Origin: Nematostella vectensis
Lineage: Eukaryota > Cnidaria > Anthozoa > Actiniaria > Edwardsiidae
DNA: 64,000 nucleotides
Assembly: GCF_932526225.1 (NCBI RefSeq)
Contig: NC_064046.1
Span: 11,495,719 to 11,559,718 of the forward strand
Direction: 5' to 3'
The notes below the pieces were generated by a model. The model was given only the letters and a program-made list of their open reading frames with translations. It searched no databases and was not told the DNA's origin. Shown piece after piece: positions 24,965 to 38,700 of this stretch. Position 1 is the first letter of the stretch, and each line of letters starts with the position of its first letter. A program made the translations under genes and the position numbers.

Positions 24965-25270
24965 TGATAAAAGCTAGAATTTCCGTTTTGACACACTTTT
25001 TTTTTATAAGCTAGAATTTCCGTTTGGACACACTTTTTTATAAGATAGAATTTCCGTTTTGACACACTTTTTTTTATTAGCTAGAATTTCCGTTTTGACA
25101 CACTTTTTTTTATAAGCTAGAATTTCCGTTTTGACACACTTTTTTATAAGCTAGAATTTCCGTTTTAAAACACATTTTTTATAAGCTAGAATTTCCGTTT
25201 TGACACACTTTTTTTATAAGCTAGAATTTCCGTTTTGACACACTTTTTTAAAGGCTAGAATTTCCGTTTT
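24965..25270. repeat. 34-38-bp tandem repeat, about 8 copies
   Basis: Unit TAGAATTTCCGTTTTGACAC followed by ACTTTTTTTTATAAGC, varying in the T-tract. Intergenic between paralogue C and ASB7. Confidence 0.9.
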
Positions 25271-25389
25271 TAGAATTTAATTTTAGATCTGATAACATTT
25301 AGCGTGATCTTCATACTAAAAATATAATGATGAAAACCCTTGGGTGCGTCAGATTTTACTACAAAGTGCGTTGGCTTTTTTATGATCTG

Positions 25390-25832
25390 ATTTTTGGACG
25401 TTATATTTAGGTTTCAGACCCCCACACCTGATGCCTATGCAAAGGAAAATTTAACTCTATTAAATGTTCCTAAGAAATTAGAGGAGAATAACTTACGAGA
25501 GGTTTTATCACAGTATTTTCTAGAATAGAAAACGTCTTAGATTGCGTGCGTTTTATTGTAGTTTGCTTTTGTTGTCCTGAGCCCCAAAAATGTAATATGC
25601 ACGTGCGTGACTGGACAAAGAGGAACAAAGGCTAAAGGCAGCAATGTAAAAAAAGATCGTAGTCTGCTGCACATGATGACGACATCATTACATTACTATA
25701 GCAACACATCCAATCCCATGAGACGCAAGCAATAAAAAGACCCCGATATTTTTCAGTCTACTCAGCGAGCTGTGCGTGGCCTAACCGACTAAGACAGGGC
25801 TGGGATCCTGGTTATTGCCTCCCATTAATGTT
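25390..25832 (+). repeat. Dispersed repeat family D, copy 2 (empty site)
   Basis: Collinear with 2985-3616 but without the inverted-repeat insertion; a single CACGTG is at about 25600. Lies about 330 bp upstream of the ASB7 start codon. Confidence 0.8.
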
Positions 25833-26157
25833 TGGTTTTGCTTTGTTTACCATCAGTAATAAATACGTTCAGACAATCATCTCTCTCTCTCGTTTTTGAA
25901 ATTGCTGAAGAAATCGATTCGGAAATAATTCAATTCGTTAGTCGATGGGATGCCTGTGGCATCCAGGTCTGCAAATATCAACCTCGTCCCCTGGTAATGA
26001 GTTTGCCTAGTCCTTTCTTATGTCCAGTGCATCACGGGATTCCAAACATGGCGTCGAAGGTAAACAGCTGTGGATCTACATAGGGATCGAATGTTTTATT
26101 TCACTCCGTGATCATTGCTTCTTTTATCCCCCTATCAAGGAATAAAGTGGCATTTTA

Positions 26158-29100
26158 ATGTCTAGGAAGCGGCCCCGCGTAGAACAAGGCCACAACAAGG
26201 GCGATTCTCAATTAGCAAGTCGGTTGAGAGAGTCTGTCGCGAACGGAAATGTGAAAGTTGTTCGAGAGTTAATTACACAAGGCGCCTCTGCAAACCAAAA
26301 GGACGCGAATGGCTGGACGTTACTGCATCTAGCGGCCAGTAGGGGAAAAGAGAGAGCTCTCAGAGTACTTCTAGAGAAAGGCGGTGATGCTTTTGCAAAG
26401 GTAGATGGTTTGATCTTGATGATTATAACATGTTTTTATTGAATATTTCATGAGTGACAAAGTCGTGTACTCGAATAAAAATATTCGTTGAAATACTTAT
26501 TCGCACTAGCAAGAGTCCTGAGACTTTTTATCCATTGCTTTGTTATGGCATTTTGAAAATAAGGTCTTAAGCATCAGTAAATGTTCTCGGACAGCAAAGT
26601 AAAATCAGTAAAATCGAAATGACTAAAGAAATGACCCCCTATCGAAAATGTCGTATTGTCTGACCGCTGTGGTTTGCTTGCATATATCCTTTGTTGCATT
26701 TGCATTTCACTTGTTTGAAATCATTTCTTAAATGTTTGCTTTATGTTTACCTAAGAAGGAGTGCTAGGAAGTAGTAATTATTAGTTCCTAGATCTATGTT
26801 ATATACAGACACTAACTTAATTAAAATTATCAGAACACTCCAAGCAATTATTTTTCCTATATGGGCAATTATACAGTTGAAACTCTCCTTGAGGCAAAAC
26901 TTAGTAAGTGGTCAGTATTTGAAACAACAACAATTTATAAATCCTGTCTTAAAGAATTCTGACCTGCCTTTACTTTGACTTGTCCACACTAGTGTCATAA
27001 CAACATAACAGGCGTGCATACTCTTTTAAGCCAGACATAATGACATGGACATAATCACATAACATATTTTTTCTCTTATGTTGTTATGTTCATGTCGTTA
27101 TGTTGGGCTTATGTCAAAATGTCGAACCATTCACACTTTAACATATGAACATAAGGGTGCACGCGCCCATGTCATTATGTTGTTATGTCACTAATGTGCA
27201 CCAGTCTAGTAGAAGTGTGTGACAGAGTGTGACATGTCTAAAAGATGTGACAGAGCGTGACCTGTCTAGTAGAAGTGTGTGATAGAGCGTGACCTGTCTA
27301 ATAGAAGTATGTGACAGAGCGTGACCTGTCTAGTAGAAGTATGTGACAGAGTGTGACCTGTCTAATAGAAGTGTGTGACAGATAGTGACCTGTCTAATAG
27401 AAGTATGTGACAGAGTGTGACCTGTCTAGTAGAAGTATGTGATAGAGCGTGACCTGTCTAATAGAAGTATGTGACAGAGCGTGACCTGTCTAGTAGAAGT
27501 GTGTGATAGAGCGTGACCTGTCTAATAGAAGTGTGTGACAGAGCGTGACATGTCTAGTAGAAGTGTGTGACAGAGCGTGACCTGTCTAGTAGAAGTATGT
27601 GACAGAGCGTAACCTGTCTAGTAGAAGTGTGTTACAGAGTTTGACCTGTCTAGTAGAAGTGTGTGACAGAGCGTGACCTGTCTAATAGAAGTATGTGACA
27701 TAGTGTGACCTGTCTAGTAGAAGTGTGTGACAGAGCGTGACCTGTCTAGTAGAAGTGTGTGATAGAGCGTGACATGTCTAATAGAAGTATGTGACAGAGT
27801 GTGACCTGTCTAGTAGAAGTGTGTGACAAAGCGTGACCTGTCTAGTAGAATTGTGTGACCGAGCCTGACTTGTCTAATAGAAGTGTGTGACAGAGTGTGA
27901 CCTGTCTAATAGAAGTATGTGATACAGCGTGACCTGTCTAGTAGAAGTATGTGACAGTGTGACCTGTCTAATAGAGGTGTGTGACAGAGTGTGACCTGTC
28001 TAGTAGAAGTGTGTGACAGAGTGTGACCTGTCTAATAGAAGTGTGTGACAGAGCGTGACCTGTCTAATAGATGTGACAGAGCGTGACATGGCTAGTAGAA
28101 GTATGTGACAGAGCATGACCTGTCTAGTAGAAGTATGTGACAGAGTGTGATCTGTCTAGTAGAAGTATGTAATAGAGTGTGACCTGTCTAATAGAAGTAT
28201 GTGATAGAGCGTGACCTGTCTAATAGAAGTATGTGACAGAGCGTGACCTGTCTAGTAGAAGTATGTGACAGAACGTGACCAGTCTAGTAGAAGTGTGTGA
28301 CAGAGCGTGACCTGTCTAATAGAAGTGTGTGACAGAGCGTGACCTTGCTAGTAGAAGTATGTGACAGAGCGTGACCTGTCTAGTAGAAGTGTGTGACAGA
28401 GCGTGACCTGTCTAATAGAAGTGTGTGACAGAGCGTGACCTGTCTAGTAGAAGTGTGTGACAGAGCGTGACCTGTCTAGTAGAAGTGTGTGACTGAACGT
28501 GACCTGTCTAATAGAAGTGTGTGACAGAGGGTGACATGTCTAGTAGAAGCGTGTGACAGAGCGTGACCTGTCTAATAGAAGTGTGTGACAGAGCGTGACC
28601 TTGCTAGTAGAAGTATGTGACAGAGCGTGACCTGTCTAATAGAAGTGTGTGACAGAGCGTGACCTTGCTAGTAGAAGTATGTGACAGAGCGTGACCTGTC
28701 TAATAGAAGTGTGTGACAGAGCGTGACCTGTCTAGTAGAAGTGTGTGACAGAGCGTGACCTGTCTAGTAGAAGTGTGTGACTGAACGTGACCTGTCTAAT
28801 AGAAGTGTGTGACAGAGGGTGACATGTCTAGTAGAAGCGTGTGACTGAGCGTGACCTGTCTAGTAGAAGTGTGTGACAGAGCGTGACCTGTCAGGTAAAA
28901 GTATGTGACAGAGCGTGACCAGTCTAATAGAAGTGTGTGACAGAGCATGACCTGTCTAGTAGAAGTATGTGACAGAACGTGACCTGTCTAGTAGAAGTAT
29001 GTGACAGAGCGTGACCTGTCTAGTAGAAGTGTGTGACAGAGCGTGACATGTCTAGTAGAAGTGTGTGACAGAGCATGACCTGTCTAGTAGAAGTATGTGA

Positions 29101-31436
29101 CAGAGCGTGACCTGTCAAGTAGAAGTATGTGACAGAGCGTGACCAGTCTAGTAGAAGTGTGTGACAGAGTATAACCTGTACAGTACATAGAAGTACGTGA
29201 CAGAGTGTGGTAGAAGTGTGTGACAGACTGTGTCCTGTCAAGAAGAATCGTGTGACAGAGCTTGACTGTAGTAAAAAAGAAAAATTGTTCCTCTTCCAAG
29301 TTAGAAGTCTATGACTAAGAATAAATTCCCTGCTTTATTTTCCTTTACTACTTGTTATCAAATGTATTATTTATTTTATTTTATTGTTATAGGACTTTGT
29401 AGGAGGTTTTACTGCTATGCATTATGCTGCCATGCATGGCCGGACACGGATCTCACGCTTACTTTTAGACTACAAAGGGATAGACAAAGCACAACTTGTT
29501 GATGCAAGAAGCGAAGACGGCTGGACACCACTTCATGTGGCCTCACACTATGGCAGAGAATCGTTTGTCAAGCTTTTAATAGAGTCCAAAGCACAGGTAG
29601 ATGCACTCAGCGACAAAGGCACAACCGCTCTACAACTTGCTATTATTCGTGAAAGAACTAGCTGTATCAAAGTGCTTTTAGAGTCCAGTGCTAATATAGA
29701 TGTGCAGTATGGTTTTCCACTGAGATATGCAGTGATCAAGGGGAACATCAACTGTGCTAGAATGCTAGTATTGCATGGTGCAAAACCAAGCATTAAAAGA
29801 GCAGAGGACGGACAGAGTCCACTCCACTTGGCGTGTTTACGAAACAGTGAAGCCCTTGCACGTTTGCTGTACAGGTTTGGAGCCGATGTGAATGCATTCA
29901 ATGACGAAGGGCTGACCCCTCTAGCGATATCTAAAATGATGTACAACCTTAACACTGTGGAAAATGGGTGTGTGCAGTTCCTAGAATATGCTACCCGTAA
30001 GTACTATAAATACAACGTGGTTTAATTATATGTCACTAACTTTTTTTAAAGAGACTCCATTTTCCATTAAGCTTCCGTTTTTCCCATTCTCTCATTGCAA
30101 TGCAGGTTTATAATATGGTTTTTATTCATGTGATTTCTCCATTTTATGTTTGATTGTGTAGGCTAAAATAAAAGAAGTGGCCCCTGTGTAATAAGCAACC
30201 CCCAAAGACCACAAACAGAAAATGAAAACATGATATTTTTATTATTCTATCAATTAAGGTCTGTCTTTCATTAACCATCGTCTATTGTACACGGCATCCT
30301 TTGCTGAATAACTGTTGTACTCTATCTCAATAAGCAACCCCCAAAGACCACAAACACAAAATGTGATTATGATATTCTTATAATTCTATTAATTAAGGTC
30401 TTTCTTTTATTAACCCTCGTCCATAAAATACACAAAACCATCTTGAACATGGCATCTTTTGCTAAATAACTGCTGTACTCCTTCTCAATAAGCAACCCCC
30501 AAAGACCACAAACACAAAATGTGATTATGATATTCTTATAATTCTATTAATTAAGGTCTTTCTTTTATTAACCCTCGTCCATAAAATACACAAAACCATC
30601 TTGAACATGGCATCTCTTGCTAAATAACTGCTGTACTCCTTCTCAATAAGCAACCCCCAAAGACCACAAACACAAAATGTGATTATGATATTCTTATAAT
30701 TCTATTAATTAAGGTCTTTCTTTTATTAACCCTCGTCCATAAAATACACAAAACCATCTTGAACATGGCATCTCTTGCTAAATAACTGCTGTACTCCTTC
30801 TCAATAAGCAACCCCCAAAGACCACAAACACAAAATGTGATTATGATATTCTTATAATTCTATTAATTAAGGTCTTTCTTTTATTAACCCTCGTCCATAA
30901 AATACACAAAACCATCTTGAACATGGCATCTTTTGCTAAATAACTGCTGTACTCCTTCTCATCTTATGTGTATTAAAAGAAAAAAGTGTATCCCCCAAAC
31001 AACAGCATAAAACAAACAATTCTATTGAAAAACAAACACACATCGGTGAATTCAACACATACCGGGCAAAGATTGCATAAAAAGTCATAAATGCATTGAA
31101 TGGTATGCTCTTTAAAAATGAAAAATAGAGCAAAATATCCCTTAATCTAAACAAGATATCAGATTTTCACCGAGTAGAAACACGAATTGTCACGAGTGAC
31201 AGCCACATTGTTTTCCATGGGCACACAACAGCTAGAATGGTTTCCCAAGAGTGGTTTCAAGTAAGCTCATTTGCATCTATTTTTCCACAGGTAACCCAAG
31301 GAGTCTGCAGGATATATGTCGACTTGTCATTCGTGAAAATCTTGGCGCAAAGCGTCTCAAAAGGATATATGATTTACCCTTGCCCACTGTCATGAAAGAC
31401 TTTCTTCATTACAAGTACGATCTCCATGAAACATAG
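26158..31436 (+). CDS. ASB7: Ankyrin repeat and SOCS box protein, ASB7 orthologue
   Basis: Exons 26158-26400, 29393-29996 and 31291-31436 (phases 0 and 1) give 330 aa plus TAG. About seven ankyrin repeats run from residue 25 to 275, with textbook motifs such as NGWTLLHLAASRGKER and EDGWTPLHVASHYGRES. Exon 3 encodes a SOCS box: an elongin BC box (LQDICRLVIRE) and a Cul5 box with LPLPTVMKDFL. Length and whole-protein similarity point to ASB7 rather than other ASB members, judged from memory of the vertebrate protein. ASB proteins are substrate receptors of Cullin-5 ubiquitin ligases; vertebrate ASB7 has been reported to target the spindle regulator DDA3. The first 20 or so residues are a basic, unconserved leader. 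Intron 1 holds a 2 kb minisatellite and intron 2 five copies of a 158-bp repeat. AATAAA at 31458-31463 follows the stop by 22 nt. Confidence 0.92.
27196..29270. repeat. 32-bp minisatellite, more than 60 copies
   Basis: Unit CTGTCTAGTAGAAGTGTGTG plus ACAGAGCGTGAC, with common TAGTAG/TAATAG and GTGTGTG/GTATGTG variants. Fills two thirds of ASB7 intron 1 and ends about 120 bp before exon 2. Confidence 0.97.
30170..30965. repeat. 158-bp tandem repeat, about 5 copies
   Basis: AAGCAACCCCCAAAGACCAC recurs at 30332, 30490, 30648 and 30806 (exact 158-bp period), with an older diverged copy at 30193. The inner copies are almost identical, indicating recent expansion. In ASB7 intron 2. Confidence 0.95.
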
Positions 31437-31457
31437 GACGTTATTTATACCATAATG

Positions 31458-31463
31458 AATAAA
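31458..31463 (+). terminator. Poly(A) signal of ASB7
   Basis: AATAAA 22 nt after the ASB7 stop codon, in AT-rich sequence. Confidence 0.5.
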
Positions 31464-31929
31464 TATATACCATTATAATAATTTATTGATGTCTATATAC
31501 TACATAAGATGTAAAATTTATAACTAGTTTTGAAATAGGGTATTTTATAATTATTATACAATATTGTCATTTGTTATGTTATAATAACTAGATTACTAGC
31601 AGTAATAACCTAAATTATTTTAGATGAGCATCTTTTTTCTATCAGTCCTTATTACTTTATCACCCATATGTCATATGTATATGTTTCACCAGGTGTACAG
31701 TATACCTAGACCGGCTTAGGAAAATAAAAAAATAAAAAATATTTCAATGATAGTAGAATAACCTTTTTTCTATACCCCTACCTACTTCCCCGGTACGATT
31801 TTTTTAAACCTGGCAGTTGACGCAACCTGTGTCTTGTTCTAGTCTATAGTGAAGTGGGTAAACAAATCACAAGTTTGGTGGATGCTGAGTGATTTGAGGT
31901 TCTTGTCATCGTGCCGAGGTCCAGTTGTC

Positions 31930-33215
31930 TCATAACCCAGAAGAAAGGAGGGAATGAGAGAGGTGGACCCTGTCAAGCAAAGATGGGAGAGTATGGGGTA
32001 TGATAGGGGTGGACCCTGGCGCACAAAGATGGGAAAGTATGGGATATGAGAGGAGTGTACCCTGGTGCGCAAAGATGGAAGAGTATAGGGTATGAGAGGG
32101 ATGGACCCTGGAGCACAAAGATGGGAGAGTATGGGATATGAGAGGAGCGTACCCTGGTGCGCAAAGATGGGAGAGTATGGGATATGAGAGGGGTGGACCC
32201 TGGCGCACAAGGATGGGAGAGTATGGGATATGAGAGGGGTGGACCCTGGCGCACAAAGATGGGAGAGTATGGGATATAAGAGGAGTGTACCCTGGTGCGC
32301 AAAGATGGGAGAGTATGGGATATGAGAGGGGTGGACCCTGGCGCACAAGGATGGGAGAGTATGGGATATGAGAGGGGTTGATCCTGGCGCACAAGGATGG
32401 GAGAGTATGGGATATGAGAGGGGTTGATCCTGGCGCACAAGGATGGGAGAGTATGGGATATGAGAGGGGTTGATTCTGGCGCACAAGGATGGGAGAGTAT
32501 GGAATATGAGAGGGGTGGATCCTGGCGCACAAGGATGGGAGAGTATGGGATATGAGAGGGGTGGATCCTGGCGCACAAAGATGGGGGAGTATGGGATATG
32601 AGAGGATTGTACCCTGGTGCGCAAAGATGGGAGAGTGTGGGATATGAGAGGGGTGGACTCTGGATCACAAAGATGGGAGAGTATGGGATATGAGAAGGGT
32701 GGACCCTGGATCACAAAGATGGGAGAGTATGGGGTATGAGAGGGGTGGACCCTGGATCACAAAGATGGGAGAGTATGGGATATGAGAAGGGTGGACCCTG
32801 GATCACAAAGATGGGAGAGTATGGGGTATGAGAGGGGTGGACCCTGGAGCACAAAGTTGGGAGAGTATGGGATATGAGAGGGGTGGACCCTGGTGCGCAA
32901 AGATGGGAGAGTATGGGATATGAGAGGGTTGGACCCTGGCGCACAAGGATGGGAGAGTATGGGGTATGAGAAGGGTGGACCCCGGAACAAAAAGTTGGGA
33001 GAGTATGGGATATGAGAGGGATGGACCCTGGCGCAGAAAGAAGGGAAAGTATGGGATATGAGAAGGGTGGACCCTGGCGCACAAAGATGGGAGAGTATGG
33101 GGTATGATAGGGGTGGACCCTGGCGCACAAAGATGGGAAAGTATGGGATATGAGAGGGGTGGACCCTGGCGCGCAAAGATGGGAGAGTATGAGAGGACCC
33201 TGGCGCACAATGATG
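31930..33215. repeat. 46-bp minisatellite, about 28 copies
   Basis: Unit GGATATGAGAGGGGTGGACC plus CTGGCGCACAAAGATGGGAGAGTATG. It keeps all three minus frames open for 135-291 codons because the unit lacks stops in any frame. Intergenic, downstream of ASB7. Confidence 0.97.
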
Positions 33216-33680
33216 TGGGAGTATGAGGTTATCAGAAGGATGTACTAATTGCTATAGATCGGAAGCCCGTTAAGAAAATTATATTTAAAAAAACATCTCC
33301 AAAAAAAGAAAATTGCAAGTAGTCTTTATAGAAGTTTTTATAGTACAGGGTAGTTTTTATGGGAAATGTTCAATTTTTGAGAACGAAACTTGGTGGTCAT
33401 GGGGAGAGGGAAGAGGATGCGAAAGCCACCAGGGAGAGAAAGAGGCAGATCACTGTCCTTGTTATGAAGTATGCACACGAACTGGTGTCTCTGTAATGTG
33501 ATTAAAATACAAATCTACATATACACAATGCCACATTTGTGTAAAATGCTATGGCTAGAAAATTTTCAGGAAATCTGTAGAAGATTTAGGTGGTCTGCGT
33601 GGGTGAAAACAAAGTAGATTCGTTGTCATTTCAAGCGTCCGTCTAAGCAAAAGAAAAATTGTGTTACATTTGATTATCAT

Positions 33681-33780
33681 TAGCCTCGCTCGCGGGCGTT
33701 TTGAGGCAGGCGTCGCTCGCTCCCCTTCCACCAAGGGGGAGCGAGCGACGCCGGCCTAAAAACACCTGCGAGGGAGGCTA
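33681..33780. mobile_element. 100-bp MITE with 9-bp target duplication
   Basis: Almost the whole element is an inverted repeat (TAGCCTCGCTCGCGGGCG... / ...CCTGCGAGGGAGGCTA) with about 46-bp arms. It is flanked by GATTATCAT at 33672-33680 and 33781-33789. A 9-bp duplication fits Mutator-like transposition; the class is inference. Confidence 0.85.
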
Positions 33781-34713
33781 GATTATCATTTAATCTTTGT
33801 CGTTTTTGCTTCTTGATTCCTGCGACGTGCCTTATGTATTAATCTTATTGCCTCGCCCATCTCAGCCCATTATCAAAACATCGATAATTGCTTTGCAGTG
33901 ATCATTAAGTTATCATCTGAGGCAATAATTATCTTCCATGGACTTCCGATGTTGAAGTAATAAATAAGTAGGCGTGGCTGGTCGTCGAGTCGTTCTGGAT
34001 GTAGGAAGTAGGGTCTGTGTAAATATAGCCGTTTGATTTTAACACAACACAACACAGTGAACGGTAACTAATTCGCCTAAAAGGGCTTCCCAAACCCTTT
34101 GAATTAAATGTTTATGTTTTTTTTTAATAAAAAGATTTAATATTAATGTATTAACCGTATAGAGCAAATGTATGATTGCCCTGTTCTTTTGAAGACACAA
34201 ATGTAGAGTTTTTACATTCTGTTTTGTTGAACGTTTTAATTGCATGATAGAATGCGATTCAGAAATCAAAAAGCAAAGCATAATTAAAAATACGCTTCTA
34301 ATAAAGTCAACAGGATTGAGAAACTAGCATTGAGTCTTTTACTAAAATCTTTAGCGTTTATGTAAAGACGTGGTGAAATCCATTAATCTAAATTATTGAA
34401 TTGTCTGTTCCCTTAATTTCACTGGAAATTTATTATATGATATACATTGTATAAACAGATAAAAGTTTGAAATAATTCCATTTACTTCTGGTAATGGAAA
34501 ATTAATACAAAGAAAGCAACGTTTTGCTTTTTCTTATGATCATCGTAGAAAATGTGAAAATTGTTTGATTGAAGAAATCTCGAAATAACATTAAAAAAAA
34601 AAACAGTTTCATACAGAATTTAATGGAAAGATATGCAATTGGATGTTTTCTCACACTCTTTCGAATCCTTGGTATTTTGCTAGAATGACAAAATGGCGGC
34701 TTCTGATGGCTAA

Positions 34714-34920
34714 GGGCGCGTTTTTTTACTCGTGATTCCGGAATGAGAATGATTAAAATAGAAAAAGCGCGCGTTCGTTTATCCCGCGTTCCCATTCCGG
34801 AATGGAAGGAAGGTTATTCCAGCCAATAAATCTGCTACCTGTAGCAGAATAACTCGAATGCCATTCTGGGGTTTCTCTACCAACTATTCTCATTCCAGAA
34901 TGATTGGAAAAAGCGCGCCC
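34714..34920. mobile_element. TIR element with GGGCGCG termini
   Basis: Left end GGGCGCGTTTTTTTAC...CGGAATGAGAATGATT; right end, read on minus, GGGCGCGCTTTTTCCAATCATTCTGGAATGAGAAT. Internal copies of the CATTCCGGAATG palindrome. No target duplication seen. Confidence 0.6.
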
Positions 34921-35585
34921 GTGTCTTGTCGTGTCGTGCCTTGAACCGCGTTGGCGGCTTGCTTCAGGTACCGTTAGATGACTTAGTCCTTAGGTAATCT
35001 CAACAAACTTAATTCCTTTTTAATTGCTTGTTAACTGTATGGCAATTAATTCACATAACACGCGCGAGGGAAAAGACGAAATGATTTCAAAGCTTTTCTA
35101 CTTAGTGAGTTTTCATTTTCCCGCAACTCAATGCAAGTTAACTCAATGCAAGTTTCAACAATGCGTTACGTTTTGCCTGCGTAACAAGCGTTTCTGTGGA
35201 GTTTTAGTGGAAATAAAGACCAGAGACACATAAAGGCTGCTTCTCACAAGGGCGCATGCGCATGAGAACAATTCAAGAAAACAAATCTAGTAGCTGCGAT
35301 CTTTTGCGCATGATCTGAAGTAGAGATAAAGCATAAATTTCCAAACACGTCTATTATCAACTTTAGCGATCTTTTAAAAACTCGAATACTAAATATTTAT
35401 AGTTTTTTTATGTGATGGTGTAGGAGGGAACATGTTAATTAACACAACTCAAAAAAGGTCCGGTGTTTATCGAAATCACGCGAGATTTAAACGCTAAGTC
35501 ATAGTCGTTTATTACCTCGAGGGCGAAAAGACCTGGACGCCACTTTGCTGTTCTCTCATTGGCTCAGATTAATGACATCACAGTC

Positions 35586-35592
35586 TATAAAA
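35586..35592 (+). promoter_or_regulatory. TATA box of the secreted six-cysteine gene
   Basis: TATAAAA lies 113 bp upstream of the ATG at 35705, at a suitable distance for a short 5' UTR starting near 35615. It is assigned from sequence and position only. Confidence 0.5.
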
Positions 35593-35704
35593 CGTTTAAA
35601 ATCTCGGTATATATCTGTGAATTCTAGACCTTCTTGGTGCAGGAGAACACAAGCAAACCAGCACGCCGTCACCTTTTTCGTTGTACTTCTTGTATTAGCT
35701 CAAC

Positions 35705-38700
35705 ATGAATCCAGAGGTGTATCCTCTACTGGTGATTGTAACACTGTTAGCCTTTATTCCAAAAGGTATGTTGTCACCTTAAGTTTGTAGAACCCATTGA
35801 CACGACCAAACGCAGAATGTACACGCGCACGAGCGTGACAAAATCCCCAGTTTAATCATGAGCGAATGAACATAGAAAGTGGAGAGCCACAAAAATTACC
35901 AATAACACACTAATTATGACAGTGCCATTTTTCGCCTAATGCCATGACTCTGGCCCCCGATTAAAATTAATTATTTTTATCTTAAACGTTGTTCACAATG
36001 CCTATACTCAAGACATTATGACTTATACAATGCTTTTTTTAAATTGTGTGCTTTTTTTTCAAAATGAAAAAATATATATTTGACCTTTCATTTTAACTCT
36101 ACCACTGGTTTAAAAAGTGGTCACTGCATAAAAACATTGCAAACTAGTTTCTAGCATCTATATTTTAGTCTTTAAACACGAGAGACCTAATAAACGGTTT
36201 AGATTTTGAGATGAAAAAATGACTTGATAAACATGATTTGTGACGACAACTGCTTTAGGAAAAATTCATAGCACGCCTCGAAAATATCCCCAGATAAAAA
36301 GCAATGGGGTTTATTATTTAACACTTACCATAAGAAATAAAAGCTTGTGTTAGAAAAATTTAGTTTTTGAAAACGACAGCCATTTCAAGTAATGACTACC
36401 CAGCTAAAATGCTTTATGAGAGCTCCTTAAAAAATTATAAGGCTTACAACTTATAATTAATCAGTTTTCTTCGGTTGTGAAACGCTTTTTCATTAATTTG
36501 AACAAATCTGCTTATAACTGTCTTATATCATGCATCCGTTTTTGATTATTAAAAAAAGAACAGTGCGCGAAAAAATATAAAAAATATTTCAGAGCACATG
36601 GTGAAAGGATTGACATGGCTATATTTATGTCTTGTTTTCTTCATAATATTCATACTTTCTTGTACCGAGACGCCCACTTCAAAATTCGACTGGCAAAATG
36701 AATTGTCCTTGTCGTTTTATAACTGTTATAACGAAAATCAATTACCCTAACTCACAAGAAATTAAAAAGAAATCAAAGTTACGACAAACAACCGAGGTTC
36801 CGTCCAAGTAAATCATAATCGTAATCGTAATTATACCATTCCTAACCATAAATCTAAGTGCACCCATTCCCGCAAATCTAGCAAGTACTAATACCAGGAC
36901 GGCGTTAAAATGTTCTTGGACGGGTCTATTTACTTGAGGTTTGTTTTATATCGTGTTTGTTTTACGCCGGTTTTTTTCCATCTTGTTTTACTTTTTTTTT
37001 TTTTAATAAAGATAAATGAATTACACATTTTTCATTATTATTTTTTCTCTCAACCGGCGTTATCGCAGCTAAAAAACGTTACTGTAAACAAAGATGTCTT
37101 TTGTTCGAAATTTGTATCATAAAATAAAAAGCAATGATAATACAAACCCTTCCTTTATTAACTGTAAACTTTTCAAGCATTATCCATCCAATTCAGATAA
37201 AAACTGAAAGAAACTGTAATTAATTAGCCTAGAATTTGAGCGTTTTGACAAATTGCCAAAACAGCAAACATCTATCCTTCTTTTCCGAACTTTTACTCGA
37301 TTTCTAATTTGAGCTCAAATTATACCAAAAGATAACGATTTTATTTTTAAGGAATTTCATTGTAAGGTGGAATAACACACTCAAAGATATTAATCTCCAG
37401 GCTCCAGCGTCGTAGCCAGGATTTTTAACAGGAGAGGGCCCAAAAAGGCCTTTTAAAATTGAATTGTCTCCTGTGTTTTAGATAATGTCTCATACATGTC
37501 ACATGGCTATTAGAAGGGGGGGGGGGGGGGGCGGGCCCCCTGGGCCACCCCCCTGGGCCACCCCCTGGCTACGCCCCTGCGCTATCGCATATTTGTACCT
37601 TTGCATGATGCTGACCAGAACCATGTCTTATAAACTTAGAAAGGAGTTAATTTTCCGCGATAAAAATTACACTCTTTTTTTATAAGAACCCTTTTTAATA
37701 AGAACGTCCAGCCTGAGATTTCACCAAATTTTAAGAACATGCTAATGACATGCCGAGGCTCAGATAGCAGAAAAAAACTTTTCTTTTTTTAGTCCTGATA
37801 CATTCTTAAATGCAGAACCAAATTGTGCTCATATAGTAACAGTCTTTATTAACTATTGATCATTAGTGTAATTCATTTCCTAATAATTATTTGGGTATTA
37901 TATTGTTATATAAACTAAAATTTAAGAACATCGTTAAGAACATATTCAGCCATAAAAATGTCCCAGTACTAAGAACGCCCCAGCCTCAACTGAAAATTAG
38001 ACGTTTTTATAAAAAGAAAAAGTGTTTTTTGAGAGGGCTAGTACGGTTACCTTATACTAGCAATATTTAGGCTTCTGTCTAAACGTACAGCTTGTCGACA
38101 ATGAAGGAAAAATTGTGCGAATTCGCATTGCGAAGAGACTAAATAAGCCACGATATCGTACAAAGTCCCTCGGTTACTGATTTTCCTTATTTGGAACACT
38201 AATACCGAGAAGGCGAAATGCAGTTTTCAAGATTTTCATTTTTTTTTTCAGTGAATTTTCCTTTCTATGTGTAAACACTGAGCGAAATCTACTTTTAATG
38301 ACACTTTAACAAAAAGTCGCGTCAAAATTTAAAAAGGCGCTTCATTCTCTATGTAATCAGAGGGAAAGGAGGTTATAAGGAGAAAGCTCCATATAGAACG
38401 TCCTTGCGATAGCAAGATTTTTCTTATTGCTCTTTATGCATTACAAAAACGATACTCAATACGTTTACTTTCGTAATCATCAGAGACAACGGGAGCTATG
38501 CATGAGAAGGATGAATTCCGTATTTACGACCGCAGCTTCAAGGCGTCTAACTCTCAAATGGTCAGAATGCTAGCGAGGGCAAATCTCGAGGCACGTGGCT
38601 TCACAAAAGTGCTCACAAGTCACGTGATATCTAACCGCGACACAAAGAGCACCGAGCTACGCCAGGACGTTCATTTCACGAAAGATGTCCCTTGTTCACA

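Noticed and set aside
31839..33210. Minus-strand frames of up to 291 codons
   Set aside because: Explained by the 46-bp minisatellite lacking stops in every frame; no promoter or poly(A) evidence.
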